64,000 bases of DNA from Bacteroidota bacterium (GCA_026391675.1 JAPLDQ010000035.1:62001-126000); one strand, 5' to 3'. Shown: positions 50,203-59,790, numbered from the stretch's first letter. Numbers and translations: made by a program. Notes: a model not told the origin generated them from the sequence alone.

Positions 50203-51894
50203 ATGGAAGTATATCACTTTTTAAAATACCACAAAGACTTTACTTTTGAAAGGTTTGTCACTCAAAACAATTCAAACATCATATATTGCTTTGATCTGGA
50301 AGATAGTATACAGGATGTATTCGATACAGTAAATACAAAAACGCTGAAAGCAAGCCACAGAGATTTTATAAAATCAATATTACATTCAAATTCAACAATT
50401 GCAGAAAACCTGAAAATTGGAATACGAATAAACGCCGTTAATACTGATGAACAAGAATTGGACATCGCAACATTGGCTGAATTAAAAGGAATTCACACTA
50501 TACTGCTGCCTAAAACATCCGGTATTGATGAAATTAATGATTTAATCTCCTTGCTCGAAAGAAACAAGGTGCAATATCAGGAAATCATTCCTATTATAGA
50601 ATCAAAAACGGGAATGACAAACCTGGAAAGTATTGCCGCTCAAAAATCATTAAAAGTAAAACACATCGCTTTCGGACATTGCGATTATAACCTTGATGTT
50701 GCTATTTATCCTTTTTTTCATCAAACATCCAGAGAATACTGGAATTGGATAGAAAAAATACAGGCTGTTATTCAATCTTATGATTTAAAATTTATCAACT
50801 CTGCTTTTTTAGAATTAAATAACGATTCAGCTTTCAATGCAATGCTTTCCAGTCTGCATTCAATTTATAGGAATGAATGCGGACAATGTACATTAACACT
50901 TAAACAACTTGAATTATGTAAAGCGTTTGATAATACAGCCATCCCATTGTTTTCAAAATTACAGCACCGTTTAAACCTTAAAACAGAATATGCTGTTGCT
51001 GAAAACTATGTAACTCAATTTGAAAACTATAATAACAAAAAAGGATTTTCAATAAATAGTGATAATAAAACATTTTTATCACCACATGAATATATTGCTG
51101 CAAAAAAATATTTAGCAAAAAAAGAATACCCTGAATTTAAATTTTGTTTTGTTGGGGGCTGTTTTCCTGTACAGGGTAATATACTTTTTGAGGATCTTTT
51201 TCATCAGGTATTGAAAAATAAAATTGAAAATAATACAGATATTAATTTCATTATCAATATTATCCGATACGAACGCTTATCAAATTGTATTCAAAAAGTC
51301 GATACTTTTACTAAAAACCAGACAATTGATGCCGTTGTTTTTTCAATCAGACCAGAGCCAATGTTACGTTTATCAAAATTATCCTATAAATTTATTAATA
51401 ATAAAGGTGAAAAAAAACGGACATTCAATCTCCCCTTTTTAAAGCTGCTTAGTCCCGAAAAATACGATCTGCTTTCTATTGAGCAACGCTATTTTCCACC
51501 TGTCAGAATAGAAAAATCCAATAAAATTAACATCGGATTAAATCTTAATTTACTGTTTGGCTATTTAATTGGCAATCATCGTTATGCGATGAAAATTTAT
51601 TTGCAATTGGTGACGGATTTGATAGTTTTTTGTAAAAGCAAAAATTTTCCCGTTATAATTATAAGTCCGGCATTAAGGACAAGTAGTATTTCTGAAAAAT
51701 ATCTATCGAAAAGATTTGATAAATTCATCCATAAAAATAAATCTATATTCAACGGAAACTATATTATCGGTTCAGATCTGAAAAAAGACGGTAAAAATTT
51801 ATTTTTTAATAATGGAATTCATGCCAATGAATACTATCATGAACTAATAGCAAACAGAGTTTTTGATAAATTAAATCATTTGCCTCATTCATAA
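50203..51894 (+). CDS. Fusion of CitE-like aldolase domain and SGNH hydrolase-like domain
   Basis: 563 residues. Residues 1-225 resemble HpcH/CitE aldolases: YCFDLEDSIQD (28-38), GIRINAVNTDEQELD (Arg75), TILLPKTSG, IIPIIESKTGM (metal Glu133) and HIAFGHCDYNLD (metal Asp161). Residues 225-310 form a linker. Residues 312-560 look like an SGNH/GDSL-type hydrolase: FCFVGGCFPVQGN at the nucleophile block, with Cys or Gly where GDSL normally sits, DAVVFSIRPEPMLRL (block III-like), FPVIIISPALRT and FNNGIHANEYYHELIANRVF (the His block, Asn in place of Asp). The combination was not one I recognise. The second domain's catalytic serine is not obvious. It stands alone after a terminator. Confidence 0.75.
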   Translation: MEVYHFLKYHKDFTFERFVTQNNSNIIYCFDLEDSIQDVFDTVNTKTLKASHRDFIKSILHSNSTIAENLKIGIRINAVNTDEQELDIATLAELKGIHTILLPKTSGIDEINDLISLLERNKVQYQEIIPIIESKTGMTNLESIAAQKSLKVKHIAFGHCDYNLDVAIYPFFHQTSREYWNWIEKIQAVIQSYDLKFINSAFLELNNDSAFNAMLSSLHSIYRNECGQCTLTLKQLELCKAFDNTAIPLFSKLQHRLNLKTEYAVAENYVTQFENYNNKKGFSINSDNKTFLSPHEYIAAKKYLAKKEYPEFKFCFVGGCFPVQGNILFEDLFHQVLKNKIENNTDINFIINIIRYERLSNCIQKVDTFTKNQTIDAVVFSIRPEPMLRLSKLSYKFINNKGEKKRTFNLPFLKLLSPEKYDLLSIEQRYFPPVRIEKSNKINIGLNLNLLFGYLIGNHRYAMKIYLQLVTDLIVFCKSKNFPVIIISPALRTSSISEKYLSKRFDKFIHKNKSIFNGNYIIGSDLKKDGKNLFFNNGIHANEYYHELIANRVFDKLNHLPHS

Positions 51895-51964
51895 ACGGAA
51901 TTGAAATTGCTGATTTATATTTTAATTAAATATGATTTTATATACACATTGGTTTAAAATATAT

Positions 51965-51972
51965 TAGATTTG
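51965..51972 (+). promoter_or_regulatory. -7 promoter element for the lipoprotein gene
   Basis: TAGATTTG, 73 bases upstream of the ATG at 52046. Confidence 0.4.
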
Positions 51973-52045
51973 TAAGCAACTTTTTTTAAATAAAAATTGT
52001 CTTAAACAAATAACAATATTTTATCATTCACTAAATCAATTTAAA

Positions 52046-52753
52046 ATGAAATCAAAAAAATATTTTTTTGCTGTAATTATGATAATCGTAGGCATAGTTG
52101 CACTCAATGCCTGTAAAAAGGATGTCAGCCCTTCCAATTATACACCTTATGTTGATCCATATCCAGTAGGTAATTATACTTCCGGACTTGGAATCAATCC
52201 GGGTAAACCTGTTTGCAAACCATTTATTCTTCCTCAAAATGTAGAATTAATGGGTGAAATTCATAGTGCTACATTTAAGTCAACGAATTTTGACAAATTA
52301 ACCCAGAATGCAAATGACTTCCTGATTACTCCAAAAACTACTTTTCTTGAATTAGGTTCAGGTTCTTTAGTAAATGTATATTTAAAATTGTACAATAAAA
52401 ATTCAGTCCCAACAACTGTGATTATTCCCGGCGGTCTGATGTTCTGTCCCGGAGATACCAATGCACAGACTGGAACTACAACACAAAATGATACTATTAT
52501 TATTCCGCCTCATGATAGTACAGGTTGTCATATCAAGACTTATTGTACCAATCTTCATAAACATGTACCCAGCAGCACTACTTATTCAATGTTAGGTACA
52601 ACATTAAACAGTGAATTATTTAATCTGGTTCAGATCTTAAAAACCAAAAAGAAATTGCCTCAGGGCTCTCAGGTTCAAAGTATTATCTGGCATATTACCG
52701 ATCAGGGTGGTATGACAGATGCTGACAGAACATATCTGAACAGTCTGCCTTAG
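52046..52753 (+). CDS. Lipoprotein of unknown function with several cysteines
   Basis: 235 residues. Lipoprotein signal MKSKKYFFAVIMIIVGIVALNAC (Cys23). The mature part has a proline/tyrosine-rich start (KKDVSPSNYTPYVDPYPVGNYTSG), beta-type segments (TFLELGSGSLVNVYLKLYNKNSVPTTVIIPGGLMFCPGDTNAQ) and a C-terminal part with CHIKTYCTNLHKHVPSSTTY and QSIIWHITDQGGMTDADRTYLNSLP. Cys residues at KPVCKPF, MFCPGD, TGCHI and TYCTN could form disulfides. The LQ..IW.ITD/GG pattern resembles thioester-domain-like surface proteins, but no family can be named. It is a single gene between a weak promoter and a strong terminator. Confidence 0.8.
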   Translation: MKSKKYFFAVIMIIVGIVALNACKKDVSPSNYTPYVDPYPVGNYTSGLGINPGKPVCKPFILPQNVELMGEIHSATFKSTNFDKLTQNANDFLITPKTTFLELGSGSLVNVYLKLYNKNSVPTTVIIPGGLMFCPGDTNAQTGTTTQNDTIIIPPHDSTGCHIKTYCTNLHKHVPSSTTYSMLGTTLNSELFNLVQILKTKKKLPQGSQVQSIIWHITDQGGMTDADRTYLNSLP

Positions 52754-52780
52754 TTTTATATTATTAAATTATAAAGCACC

Positions 52781-52810
52781 AAAAAGCCTGACAAATTGTC
52801 AGGCTTTTTT
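52781..52810 (+). terminator. Rho-independent terminator before htpG
   Basis: AAAAAGCCTGACA / TGTCAGGCTTTTT, perfect 13-bp stem, loop AAT, with a T-run. Confidence 0.95.
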
Positions 52811-52857
52811 ATTGGCATAGCCTTTGTTATTAGCTGCTGAAACTAAAAATAATTAAA

Positions 52858-54756
52858 ATGCAAACAGGTAAAATTAACGTTCATACGGAAAATATTTTTC
52901 CCATCATTAAAAAATTCTTATACTCTGACCACGAAATCTTTTTACGAGAGTTGATTTCAAATGCAGTAGATGCCAGTCAGAAGCTTAAAACGCTTTCTTC
53001 TATGGGCAAATTTAAAGGAGAATTAGGTGACTTAACAATACAGGTCAGTTTCGACAAAAAAGAAAAAACCATTACTATTAGCGATAAAGGTATTGGTATG
53101 ACTGCAGAAGAGGTTGAAAAATATATCAATCAGATTGCTTTTTCAGGTGCTGAAGAATTCCTTGAAAAATACAAAGGTAAAAGCGAAGCTGATGCCAATG
53201 CACTGATTGGACATTTCGGATTAGGATTTTACTCTTCCTTTATGGTTTCCAAAGAAGTAGAAATCCAGACAAAATCATATACTGCCGGAAGTAAAGCTGT
53301 AAAATGGGTTTGCGATGGCAGTCCTGAATATACGTTGACAGAAATCAAGAAAAAAGAAAGAGGAACTGATATTATTCTTCATATAGCTGATGATTCGGAA
53401 GAATTTTTAGAAGAACACAAATTACTGGATTTACTCAAAAAATATTGCAAATTTTTACCTGTTTCCATTCAATTTGGTATGGAAAAAACCTGGGAAAAAG
53501 TTGAAGGTGAAAAAGACGATAAAGGCAATGATAAAACAATTGAAGTTGAAAATGCCCGCATCATTAATAATACCAAACCATTATGGACAATCAAACCTTC
53601 TGAATTAACAGATGAAGATTATTCAAAATTTTACCATGAGCTTTATCCTTATACTTTTGAAGAACCATTGTTCAACATCCATTTAAATGTTGATTATCCT
53701 TTTAATCTGACAGGTATTTTATATTTCCCAAAAGTAAAGAAGAACCTGGAAGTGCAAAAAGACAAAATTCAGTTGTATTGCAACCAGGTATTTGTAACCG
53801 ATTCAGTTGAAGGTATAGTTCCTGATTTTCTGACATTACTGCATGGCGTTTTGGATTCACCTGATATTCCGCTGAATGTTTCGCGCAGCTATTTGCAAAG
53901 TGATGCCAATGTTAAGAAAATCTCAGGTCATATTACTAAAAAAGTAGCTGACAAGCTGGAAGATATTTTCAAAAACAAACGCGAAGAATTTGAAACTAAA
54001 TGGGACGATATCAAGGTATTTATTGAATATGGAATGATTACCGATGAAAAATTTGCCGAAAGAGCAGAAAAATTCTGTTTATTTAAAAATACCGAAGGCA
54101 GTTATTTTACCCTGGAAGATTACAAAGAAAAAATCAAAGATTTACAAACAGATAAGAACAAGAAAACAGTTTATCTTTATACCAATAATGTTGATGATCA
54201 ACACAGCTATATTCAGCAGGCTAAAGAAAAAGGCTATGATGTATTGGTAATGGATGGCGTTTTGGACAGTCATTTTATCAATTTGATGGAAAGAAAATTT
54301 GAGCAATCATCATTTGTCAGGGTTGATGCTGATACCATTGATAAGCTGATAAAAAAAGAGGATGAAATTCCTTCAAAATTAAGCGAGGCTGAAAAAGAAA
54401 AGCTTAAACCGATATTTGAGAAAAATGTTGAAAAAGCCAAATTCACCATTGTAATGGAAAGCATGAGTGAAACTGATCAGCCGGTAATTATCACTCAGCC
54501 TGAGTTTATGCGCCGTATGAAAGATATGTCGGCAATTAGCGGAGGTATGTCATATATGGGCACTATGCCAGATATGTATAATCTGGTTGTTAATATCAAT
54601 CATCCTTTAATCAGTCAGATATTGAATGAAACAGAAGAAAGCAATCAGGATAAAAAAGTGAAACAACTCACTGATTTAGCCTTACTTTCACAAAACTTAT
54701 TAAAAGGCGAAGCACTTACTGAATTTATTAAACGCAGTGTTGAAATAATAAAGTAA
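52858..54756 (+). CDS. htpG: HtpG (Hsp90 family chaperone)
   Basis: 632 residues. The ATP-binding GHKL domain is recognisable: LFLRELISNAVDASQKLKTLS, the ISDKGIGMTAEEV motif, IAFSGAEEFLEKYKG, GHFGLGFYSSFMVS and KERGTDIILHI. The middle domain has LYCNQVFVTDSVEGIVPDFLTLLHGVLDSPDIPLNVSRSYLQ with its catalytic Arg loop. A C-terminal dimerisation domain follows. It folds or holds client proteins in the cytoplasm. A purine-rich start context is lacking, as usual here. No HrcA/CIRCE site was seen. Confidence 0.98.
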   Translation: MQTGKINVHTENIFPIIKKFLYSDHEIFLRELISNAVDASQKLKTLSSMGKFKGELGDLTIQVSFDKKEKTITISDKGIGMTAEEVEKYINQIAFSGAEEFLEKYKGKSEADANALIGHFGLGFYSSFMVSKEVEIQTKSYTAGSKAVKWVCDGSPEYTLTEIKKKERGTDIILHIADDSEEFLEEHKLLDLLKKYCKFLPVSIQFGMEKTWEKVEGEKDDKGNDKTIEVENARIINNTKPLWTIKPSELTDEDYSKFYHELYPYTFEEPLFNIHLNVDYPFNLTGILYFPKVKKNLEVQKDKIQLYCNQVFVTDSVEGIVPDFLTLLHGVLDSPDIPLNVSRSYLQSDANVKKISGHITKKVADKLEDIFKNKREEFETKWDDIKVFIEYGMITDEKFAERAEKFCLFKNTEGSYFTLEDYKEKIKDLQTDKNKKTVYLYTNNVDDQHSYIQQAKEKGYDVLVMDGVLDSHFINLMERKFEQSSFVRVDADTIDKLIKKEDEIPSKLSEAEKEKLKPIFEKNVEKAKFTIVMESMSETDQPVIITQPEFMRRMKDMSAISGGMSYMGTMPDMYNLVVNINHPLISQILNETEESNQDKKVKQLTDLALLSQNLLKGEALTEFIKRSVEIIK

Positions 54757-54804
54757 TTATAGCGTTAAAAACTTGAAAAACAAATAATAATCAAAAAATT
54801 ATAC

Positions 54805-54812
54805 TAATTTTG
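54805..54812 (+). promoter_or_regulatory. -7 promoter element for lemA
   Basis: TAATTTTG, 44 bases upstream of the ATG at 54857. Confidence 0.45.
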
Positions 54813-54856
54813 TATAATTATAAAAATCAATTTATAAACAATTTAATAATACAACA

Positions 54857-55453
54857 ATGAATTTTAATAAAAAATGGATCATTATAATAGCTGTTGTTGC
54901 AGTTATTTTTCTAATCATTGGATCAATAGTTAGTATGTATAACAAAATGCCTACTTTGGAAGAAGGTGTTAACAGTCAATGGGCAAAAGTTGAAAGTGCT
55001 TACCAGCGTCGTTCTGATTTAATTCCAAATTTAGTAAATACAGTTAAAGGTGTTGCTAATTTTGAACAACAAACATTAACAGGCGTAATAGAAGCACGTG
55101 CCAATGCCAGTTCTGTAAAAATTGACCCGACTAAATTAACGCCTGAATCAATGCAAAAATTTCAGCAGGCTCAGAATGGTTTAGGTTCAGCACTATCAAA
55201 ATTAATGGTAGTAGTTGAAAGATATCCTGAATTAAAAGCAACACAGAATTTCCTGGAACTTCAGTCGCAACTTGAAGGAACTGAAAACCGTATAAACGTT
55301 GAAAGAAACAAATTTAACGAAGAAGCACAGAAATATAATTCTTTTATCAGAAGATTCCCGAATAATATGTTTGCCGGAATGTTTGGTTTCCAGAAGAAAG
55401 CATATTTTGAAGCAACAGCAGGAGCTGAAAAAGCACCCGAAGTTAAATTTTAA
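54857..55453 (+). CDS. LemA family protein
   Basis: 198 residues. An N-terminal membrane anchor (WIIIIAVVAVIFLIIGSIVSMY) is followed by the LemA helical domain: EGVNSQWAKVESAYQRRSDLIPNLVNTVKG, TLTGVIEARANA, LKATQNFLELQSQLEGTENRINVERNKFNEEAQKYN. The function of LemA is still unclear. The two TPM proteins that follow at 55534 and 56025 form the usual lemA-TPM unit, probably at the cell envelope. A strong hairpin lies between lemA and the first TPM gene. Confidence 0.95.
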   Translation: MNFNKKWIIIIAVVAVIFLIIGSIVSMYNKMPTLEEGVNSQWAKVESAYQRRSDLIPNLVNTVKGVANFEQQTLTGVIEARANASSVKIDPTKLTPESMQKFQQAQNGLGSALSKLMVVVERYPELKATQNFLELQSQLEGTENRINVERNKFNEEAQKYNSFIRRFPNNMFAGMFGFQKKAYFEATAGAEKAPEVKF

Positions 55454-55473
55454 AGAATTTATAAAAACAACTT

Positions 55474-55516
55474 ATCATAAGGTATAAAGTTGATTACTAA
55501 CTTTATACCTTATGAT
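55474..55516 (+). other. 18-bp hairpin between lemA and TPM gene 1
   Basis: ATCATAAGGTATAAAGTT (55474-55491) pairs perfectly with 55499-55516 across a GATTACT loop. No T-run follows, so it may be an RNA processing or stability signal within the operon rather than a terminator. Confidence 0.65.
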
Positions 55517-55533
55517 TTATATACAAATATATA

Positions 55534-55980
55534 ATGAGTAAAACAGCAGCTCAATTTTTTACAGATGAGCAAAAAGACGATATCAAACAAGCCATATTAA
55601 ACGCAGAATTAGACACATCAGGCGAAATACGAATTCATGTTGAAAATAATTGTCCTGGAGATGTTCTCGACCGTTCAGCTTATCTTTTCGAAAAGTTAGG
55701 CATGAAAAAAACAGCATTACGTAATGGTGTTTTGATTTATCTGGCTTTAAGTCACCGCAAATTTGCAATTATTGGTGATACTGGAATCAACGCTGTGGTA
55801 CCTGAAAATTTCTGGGATTCCATTAAAGATAATATGCTAAAAAATTTCAGGGAAGCTCAGTTTGCTGAAGGTATAATTTATGCTATCACCAAGTCAGGTG
55901 AACAGCTTAAGAAATATTTTCCTCATCAGCAGGATGATGTTAATGAACTTTCTGATGAAATTTCTTATGGAAATAACTAA
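55534..55980 (+). CDS. TPM domain protein 1, cytoplasmic
   Basis: 148 residues without a signal peptide. TPM-type fold: FTDEQKDDIKQAILNAELDTSGEIRIHVENN, YLFEKLGMKKTALRNGVLIYLALSHRKFAIIGDTGINAVVPENFWDSI and FREAQFAEGIIYAITKSGEQLKKYFP. It lacks the glycine-rich tail and membrane span of its neighbour, as is common for the first TPM gene of lemA-TPM clusters. Function unknown; related domains have been proposed to act in photosystem turnover in plants or as phosphatases, neither established here. Confidence 0.9.
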   Translation: MSKTAAQFFTDEQKDDIKQAILNAELDTSGEIRIHVENNCPGDVLDRSAYLFEKLGMKKTALRNGVLIYLALSHRKFAIIGDTGINAVVPENFWDSIKDNMLKNFREAQFAEGIIYAITKSGEQLKKYFPHQQDDVNELSDEISYGNN

Positions 55981-56024
55981 TCAGCATAGACAACTTTTTT
56001 TATCCATTTAATGTCTAATATATA

Positions 56025-56846
56025 ATGTCAGCATATACATACCAAAATATCAGGAAATTTTTACAGCAATGTTTATTTTTTGCTGCTTTTTTATTGCCGG
56101 TTTTAACGATAGCTCAGGATATTCCTGATAAACCAAATCCGCCAAGACTGGTCAATGATTATACCAATACGCTTACTCCCGAGGAAGTTAATAATCTGGA
56201 ATTTAAATTAAAAACATATGCTGATTCAACTTCTACACAAATTGTTATTGTTTTGGTTGATAACTTAAATGGCTATGAAAAAGCTGATTATGCATTTAAG
56301 TTGGGCGAAAAATGGGGAGTCGGACAAAAAGGATCTAATAACGGTATTGTCGTTTTGGTTAAACCAGTAGGAAAACAAGGAGAAAGAGGTGCGTTTATTG
56401 CACCCGGTTACGGTTTGGAACCTGTAATAACAGATGCATTATCCAAGAGAATTATTGAAAACGAGATGATCCCCAATTTCAGGGAAAATAAATTTTATGC
56501 AGGTTTAGACCAGGCAACTACGATATTAATGAAACTGGCTTCCGGTGAATTTCCTGCAGGTTATAATAAAAGCGACAAGTCAAAACGAAATAACTTTGCT
56601 TTTTTAATTCCAATTATTGTAATTTTCATTGTTTTAATTTTCATTAAAAAAGGTGGCAACGGAACGTATACAGGTGGAAGAGGCAATTCATTCTGGACAA
56701 CATTATTCTTACTTTCAGCTATGAATAATAGTGGTAGTGGCAGCTGGGGTAATTTTTCCGGCGGTGGTGGCAGCGGCGGAAGCGGTGGTTTTGGCGGCTT
56801 CGGTGGTGGTAGTTTTGGTGGTGGTGGTGCCGGTGGCAGCTGGTAA
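56025..56846 (+). CDS. TPM domain protein 2, membrane-anchored, Gly-rich tail
   Basis: 273 residues. An N-terminal signal-like sequence (to AQDIPDKP) is followed by a TPM domain: PPRLVNDYTNTLTPEEVNNLEFKLKTYADSTSTQIVIVLVDNLNGYEKADYAFKLGEKWGVGQKGSNNGIVVLV and GYGLEPVITDALSKRIIENEMIPNFRENKFYAGLDQATTILM. Then come one membrane span (FLIPIIVIFIVLIFIKKG) and a C-terminus of Gly-Gly-Ser/Phe repeats. This is the usual YgcG-like layout. It probably sits in the inner membrane with the TPM domain outside. Confidence 0.93.
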   Translation: MSAYTYQNIRKFLQQCLFFAAFLLPVLTIAQDIPDKPNPPRLVNDYTNTLTPEEVNNLEFKLKTYADSTSTQIVIVLVDNLNGYEKADYAFKLGEKWGVGQKGSNNGIVVLVKPVGKQGERGAFIAPGYGLEPVITDALSKRIIENEMIPNFRENKFYAGLDQATTILMKLASGEFPAGYNKSDKSKRNNFAFLIPIIVIFIVLIFIKKGGNGTYTGGRGNSFWTTLFLLSAMNNSGSGSWGNFSGGGGSGGSGGFGGFGGGSFGGGGAGGSW

Positions 56847-56871
56847 TTGTTGTTTATTAATTCAAAGATAC

Positions 56872-59019
56872 ATGTTAAAAATAAAGCAGATTATTATTTT
56901 TTGTTTTTTGCTTATCACAACTAATCTGCATACCTTTTCACAAATTACTATTAACAGTGGTATTGGAATGACACCACAGCAATTGGTACAAAACTTCCTT
57001 TTAGGAGGTGGTGTAACGGTTAGTAATGTAATGTTTAATAATTCTTCTGCAACAGTTAGTGTTTCCAATCAGATTGGCTCTTTTACAACAGCTTTACCCA
57101 CAAACTTAGGCTTTAACACTGGTTTATGCATTGCAACCGGAGGCATTCAGGTTGCTACCAGCGGAACCCTTACGGTTAATATTACCGGCCCTTCCTACAC
57201 ATCAGATCCTCAACTTCAAACCTTAAAACCCGGTAAATCTTTATATGATATTGCCCGCCTGGAATTTGATTTTATTCCCAGCTCTGATACCGTTAAATTC
57301 AGGTATGTTTTTGCATCCAATGAATACCTTACAGCTGTTTGTACAAATTACGACGATGTTTTTGGATTTTTTATAAGCGGTGCCAATCCTGCTGGCGGAA
57401 CCTATAATAATACAAATATTGCACTGGTTCCAGGAACAAATCTGCCTGTAAGTATTAATACGATAAACGGAGGAGTATCTAACGGAAACGTATCACCATG
57501 TTATTTGAATTACACCCAATATTTTCATACCCCCACACAAAATCTAACTTATAATGGTGCTACGGTGCCTTTAACAGCATGGGCCAAGGTTGTTCCATGT
57601 ACATCATACCATATAAAAATAGCTATTTGCGATGTTTCCAATGCTATTTATGATTCAGGTGTATTTCTAGAAGCGAACAGTTTTTCGAGTACCCCGGTTG
57701 CAATAAGTAAATTATTTACCTATCCATCAGCTTCTGATACTGCAATGATCAGAGGCTGCAATAATGCTGTCATCAAATTTAAATTACCAAACCGATTAAA
57801 TTATAATTATCCCATAGTATTGTTGAAACAGGGAACAGCTGTTAATGGCGTTGACTATCCAAGCATTCAGGATACAGTTTTTATACCTGCAAATACTGAT
57901 TCAATATTATTAACGATAGCTCCTTACAATAACTCAGGTTTTACTACACCTAAACTACTTCAATTGATTGTTAAAACCAGTAGTTGTCATTATGATACAC
58001 TTAGAATTACTATTTTACCTAATTTACCTTTAGTTGCCAAAGCCAAAGGTGATACAAGCCTGTGTAACAAAGCAAATGTTCCTATATCAGTAAGTGGTAC
58101 AGGTGGAATCCTTCCCTATTTATTTACTTGGAATAATAGTGATACCAACAGAAACAGAATAGTTAACCCAACTACAACTACATTATATAAGGTAACACTC
58201 AAGGATGCCTGTAATCAAACAGCTGTAGATTCAGTATTAGTAACTGTTTATCCAGCTTTTTCATTAAGTATTTCAGCCAATCCGAATACGATTTGTTCGG
58301 GAGAACCAGTACAGTTAAATGTATCGGGAGCACAAAAATATCTTTGGGGTTCAAATATATCTGATCCCAGCCTTATAACCCAGGATACTATGCACAACCC
58401 TGTTGTTAAACCAAAGCAAACCACTTTATATCGTGTTGTTGGAACTGATAGTCATGGTTGTAAAATAAGTGATTCAGTCAATGTAATAGTACATCCCTTA
58501 CTAAATGCTGCTATAATTGCGAATCCAAATCCGGTTTCCATATTTGACCCAACCGTTCATTTTATCGATGCATCAACAGGAAGCACAATTTGGTTCTGGG
58601 ATTGCGGTGATGGGTTTACAACAAATGTAAGGGATTTTAATCATACATATAGTAGTGCTAATCCTCAGAATTATCTGATTACTCTTATTGTCAGTAATGC
58701 AAGCGGATGTATGGATTCAGCAAAAATTGAACTAAAGGTTTTTCCTGAAATTAAACTATTTGTTCCTAATGCTTTTTCTCCATCTTCCACCATAAATAAT
58801 ATCTTTAAAGTTTATGGAGAAGGATTTGTTGGATTCAAAATGTTTATCTATAACAGATGGGGGCAATTGGTTTTCTTTACTGATAATTCAGATTATGGCT
58901 GGGATGGAAAATTTCTCAGCAATGATGCTGATGCAGGTATTTATATCTATTTGGTTTATTATAAAGACCTGATGGGTATTGAATACAGAAAAACCGGCAA
59001 TGTCACACTAATCAGATAA
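56872..59019 (+). CDS. Secreted choice-of-anchor L / PKD protein with T9SS type B C-terminal domain
   Basis: 715 residues from ATG at 56872, chosen because it begins a signal peptide (MLKIKQIIIFCFLLITTNLHTFSQ); earlier in-frame starts overlap the Gly-rich tail of the TPM gene. Residues 30-220 are a choice-of-anchor L domain (TINSGIGMTPQQLVQNFLLGGGVTVSN and the GFNTGLCIATGGI pattern). Ig-like segments follow at 340-530 and a PKD-like domain at 535-620 (FDPTVHFIDASTGSTIWFWDCGDGF). The C-terminal 85 residues (PEIKLFVPNAFSPSSTINNIFKVYGEG, IYNRWGQLVFFTDNSDYGWDGKF) are the gliding-type type B sorting domain for the type IX system. Likely a surface adhesin or structural protein. Confidence 0.9.
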   Translation: MLKIKQIIIFCFLLITTNLHTFSQITINSGIGMTPQQLVQNFLLGGGVTVSNVMFNNSSATVSVSNQIGSFTTALPTNLGFNTGLCIATGGIQVATSGTLTVNITGPSYTSDPQLQTLKPGKSLYDIARLEFDFIPSSDTVKFRYVFASNEYLTAVCTNYDDVFGFFISGANPAGGTYNNTNIALVPGTNLPVSINTINGGVSNGNVSPCYLNYTQYFHTPTQNLTYNGATVPLTAWAKVVPCTSYHIKIAICDVSNAIYDSGVFLEANSFSSTPVAISKLFTYPSASDTAMIRGCNNAVIKFKLPNRLNYNYPIVLLKQGTAVNGVDYPSIQDTVFIPANTDSILLTIAPYNNSGFTTPKLLQLIVKTSSCHYDTLRITILPNLPLVAKAKGDTSLCNKANVPISVSGTGGILPYLFTWNNSDTNRNRIVNPTTTTLYKVTLKDACNQTAVDSVLVTVYPAFSLSISANPNTICSGEPVQLNVSGAQKYLWGSNISDPSLITQDTMHNPVVKPKQTTLYRVVGTDSHGCKISDSVNVIVHPLLNAAIIANPNPVSIFDPTVHFIDASTGSTIWFWDCGDGFTTNVRDFNHTYSSANPQNYLITLIVSNASGCMDSAKIELKVFPEIKLFVPNAFSPSSTINNIFKVYGEGFVGFKMFIYNRWGQLVFFTDNSDYGWDGKFLSNDADAGIYIYLVYYKDLMGIEYRKTGNVTLIR

Positions 59020-59024
59020 TTCAA

Positions 59025-59759
59025 TTATTCAGCTATCATTAACGCTATCTGGTAATAATTATTAACAGCAGCAACAAGTTTTGTTTTTATGTAATATGAT
59101 TCAGTAAAACATTTAAAAGCATAAAACTCATGATTGGGTACATTAAATTCATCAAAAATCAATATATCACCTTTTTTAAGAAAAGGAGCCAGGCTTGTAA
59201 GTGCATATAATGTTGAGGAAAACAGGTCGGCATCTAAATGGATGATTTTTCTTTTACTGTTATGCATCGGTTGGCTAGCAATAAAATCAGGCAACGTATC
59301 CTGAAATAATCCTTTAAAAAAGCTAACCCTTTCATCATCAATTACAGGGATATTAGCATTCATATCTCCTTTTTTAAATGTTCCCCAGTTTTCGGGTAAA
59401 CCTTCAAAAGTATCAAATCCATAAAAAGAATTTTCCTTATTCTGATTGTTTGCTACCCACCATTTGATTGATTCGCCATGACAAACACCAAATTCAAGAT
59501 AATCAAATGCAGTTTCATTGACAGCTAATTTATTAATTACATATTGATACAACTGATATCTTTTGGCATAATTTCTTTTAAATGAATAAAAATCATTAAG
59601 AATATCATGCTTATCCTGTTCTGCAATCCATCTGCTGAGACTAATCGTATTTGATATCATTAATAATGGATTTCTGAGCCATCCTAAAAAAAGATGAGGT
59701 TTAAGAATTAATGTAAAACCTTTAAGTAACTGAGCAATTTTGATTATTATTTCTTTCAT
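59025..59759 (-). CDS. Class I SAM-dependent methyltransferase, TylF-like
   Basis: 244 residues. FDYLEFGVCHGESIKWWV is the SAM-binding motif I, NSFYGFDTFEGLPENW motif II, IHLDADLFSSTLYALTSLAPFLKKGDILIFDEFNV the metal-binding Asp region. This resembles TylF/MycF-type O-methyltransferases, which methylate sugars. The acceptor is unknown. The N-terminal 45 residues have a helical hydrophobic segment (IIKIAQLLKGFTLILKPHLFLGWL) that may bind membrane. It is transcribed leftward and ends 6 bases from the secreted-protein gene. Confidence 0.85.
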   Translation of the reverse strand: MKEIIIKIAQLLKGFTLILKPHLFLGWLRNPLLMISNTISLSRWIAEQDKHDILNDFYSFKRNYAKRYQLYQYVINKLAVNETAFDYLEFGVCHGESIKWWVANNQNKENSFYGFDTFEGLPENWGTFKKGDMNANIPVIDDERVSFFKGLFQDTLPDFIASQPMHNSKRKIIHLDADLFSSTLYALTSLAPFLKKGDILIFDEFNVPNHEFYAFKCFTESYYIKTKLVAAVNNYYQIALMIAE

Positions 59760-59790
59760 GTGTATTTTTTAAAGTAGCTTTTTTATTTTT

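Noticed and set aside
56731-56871. Upstream start of the large secreted protein within the TPM gene
   Set aside because: The extension is an out-of-frame reading of the Gly-rich tail; the signal peptide begins at the ATG at 56872.
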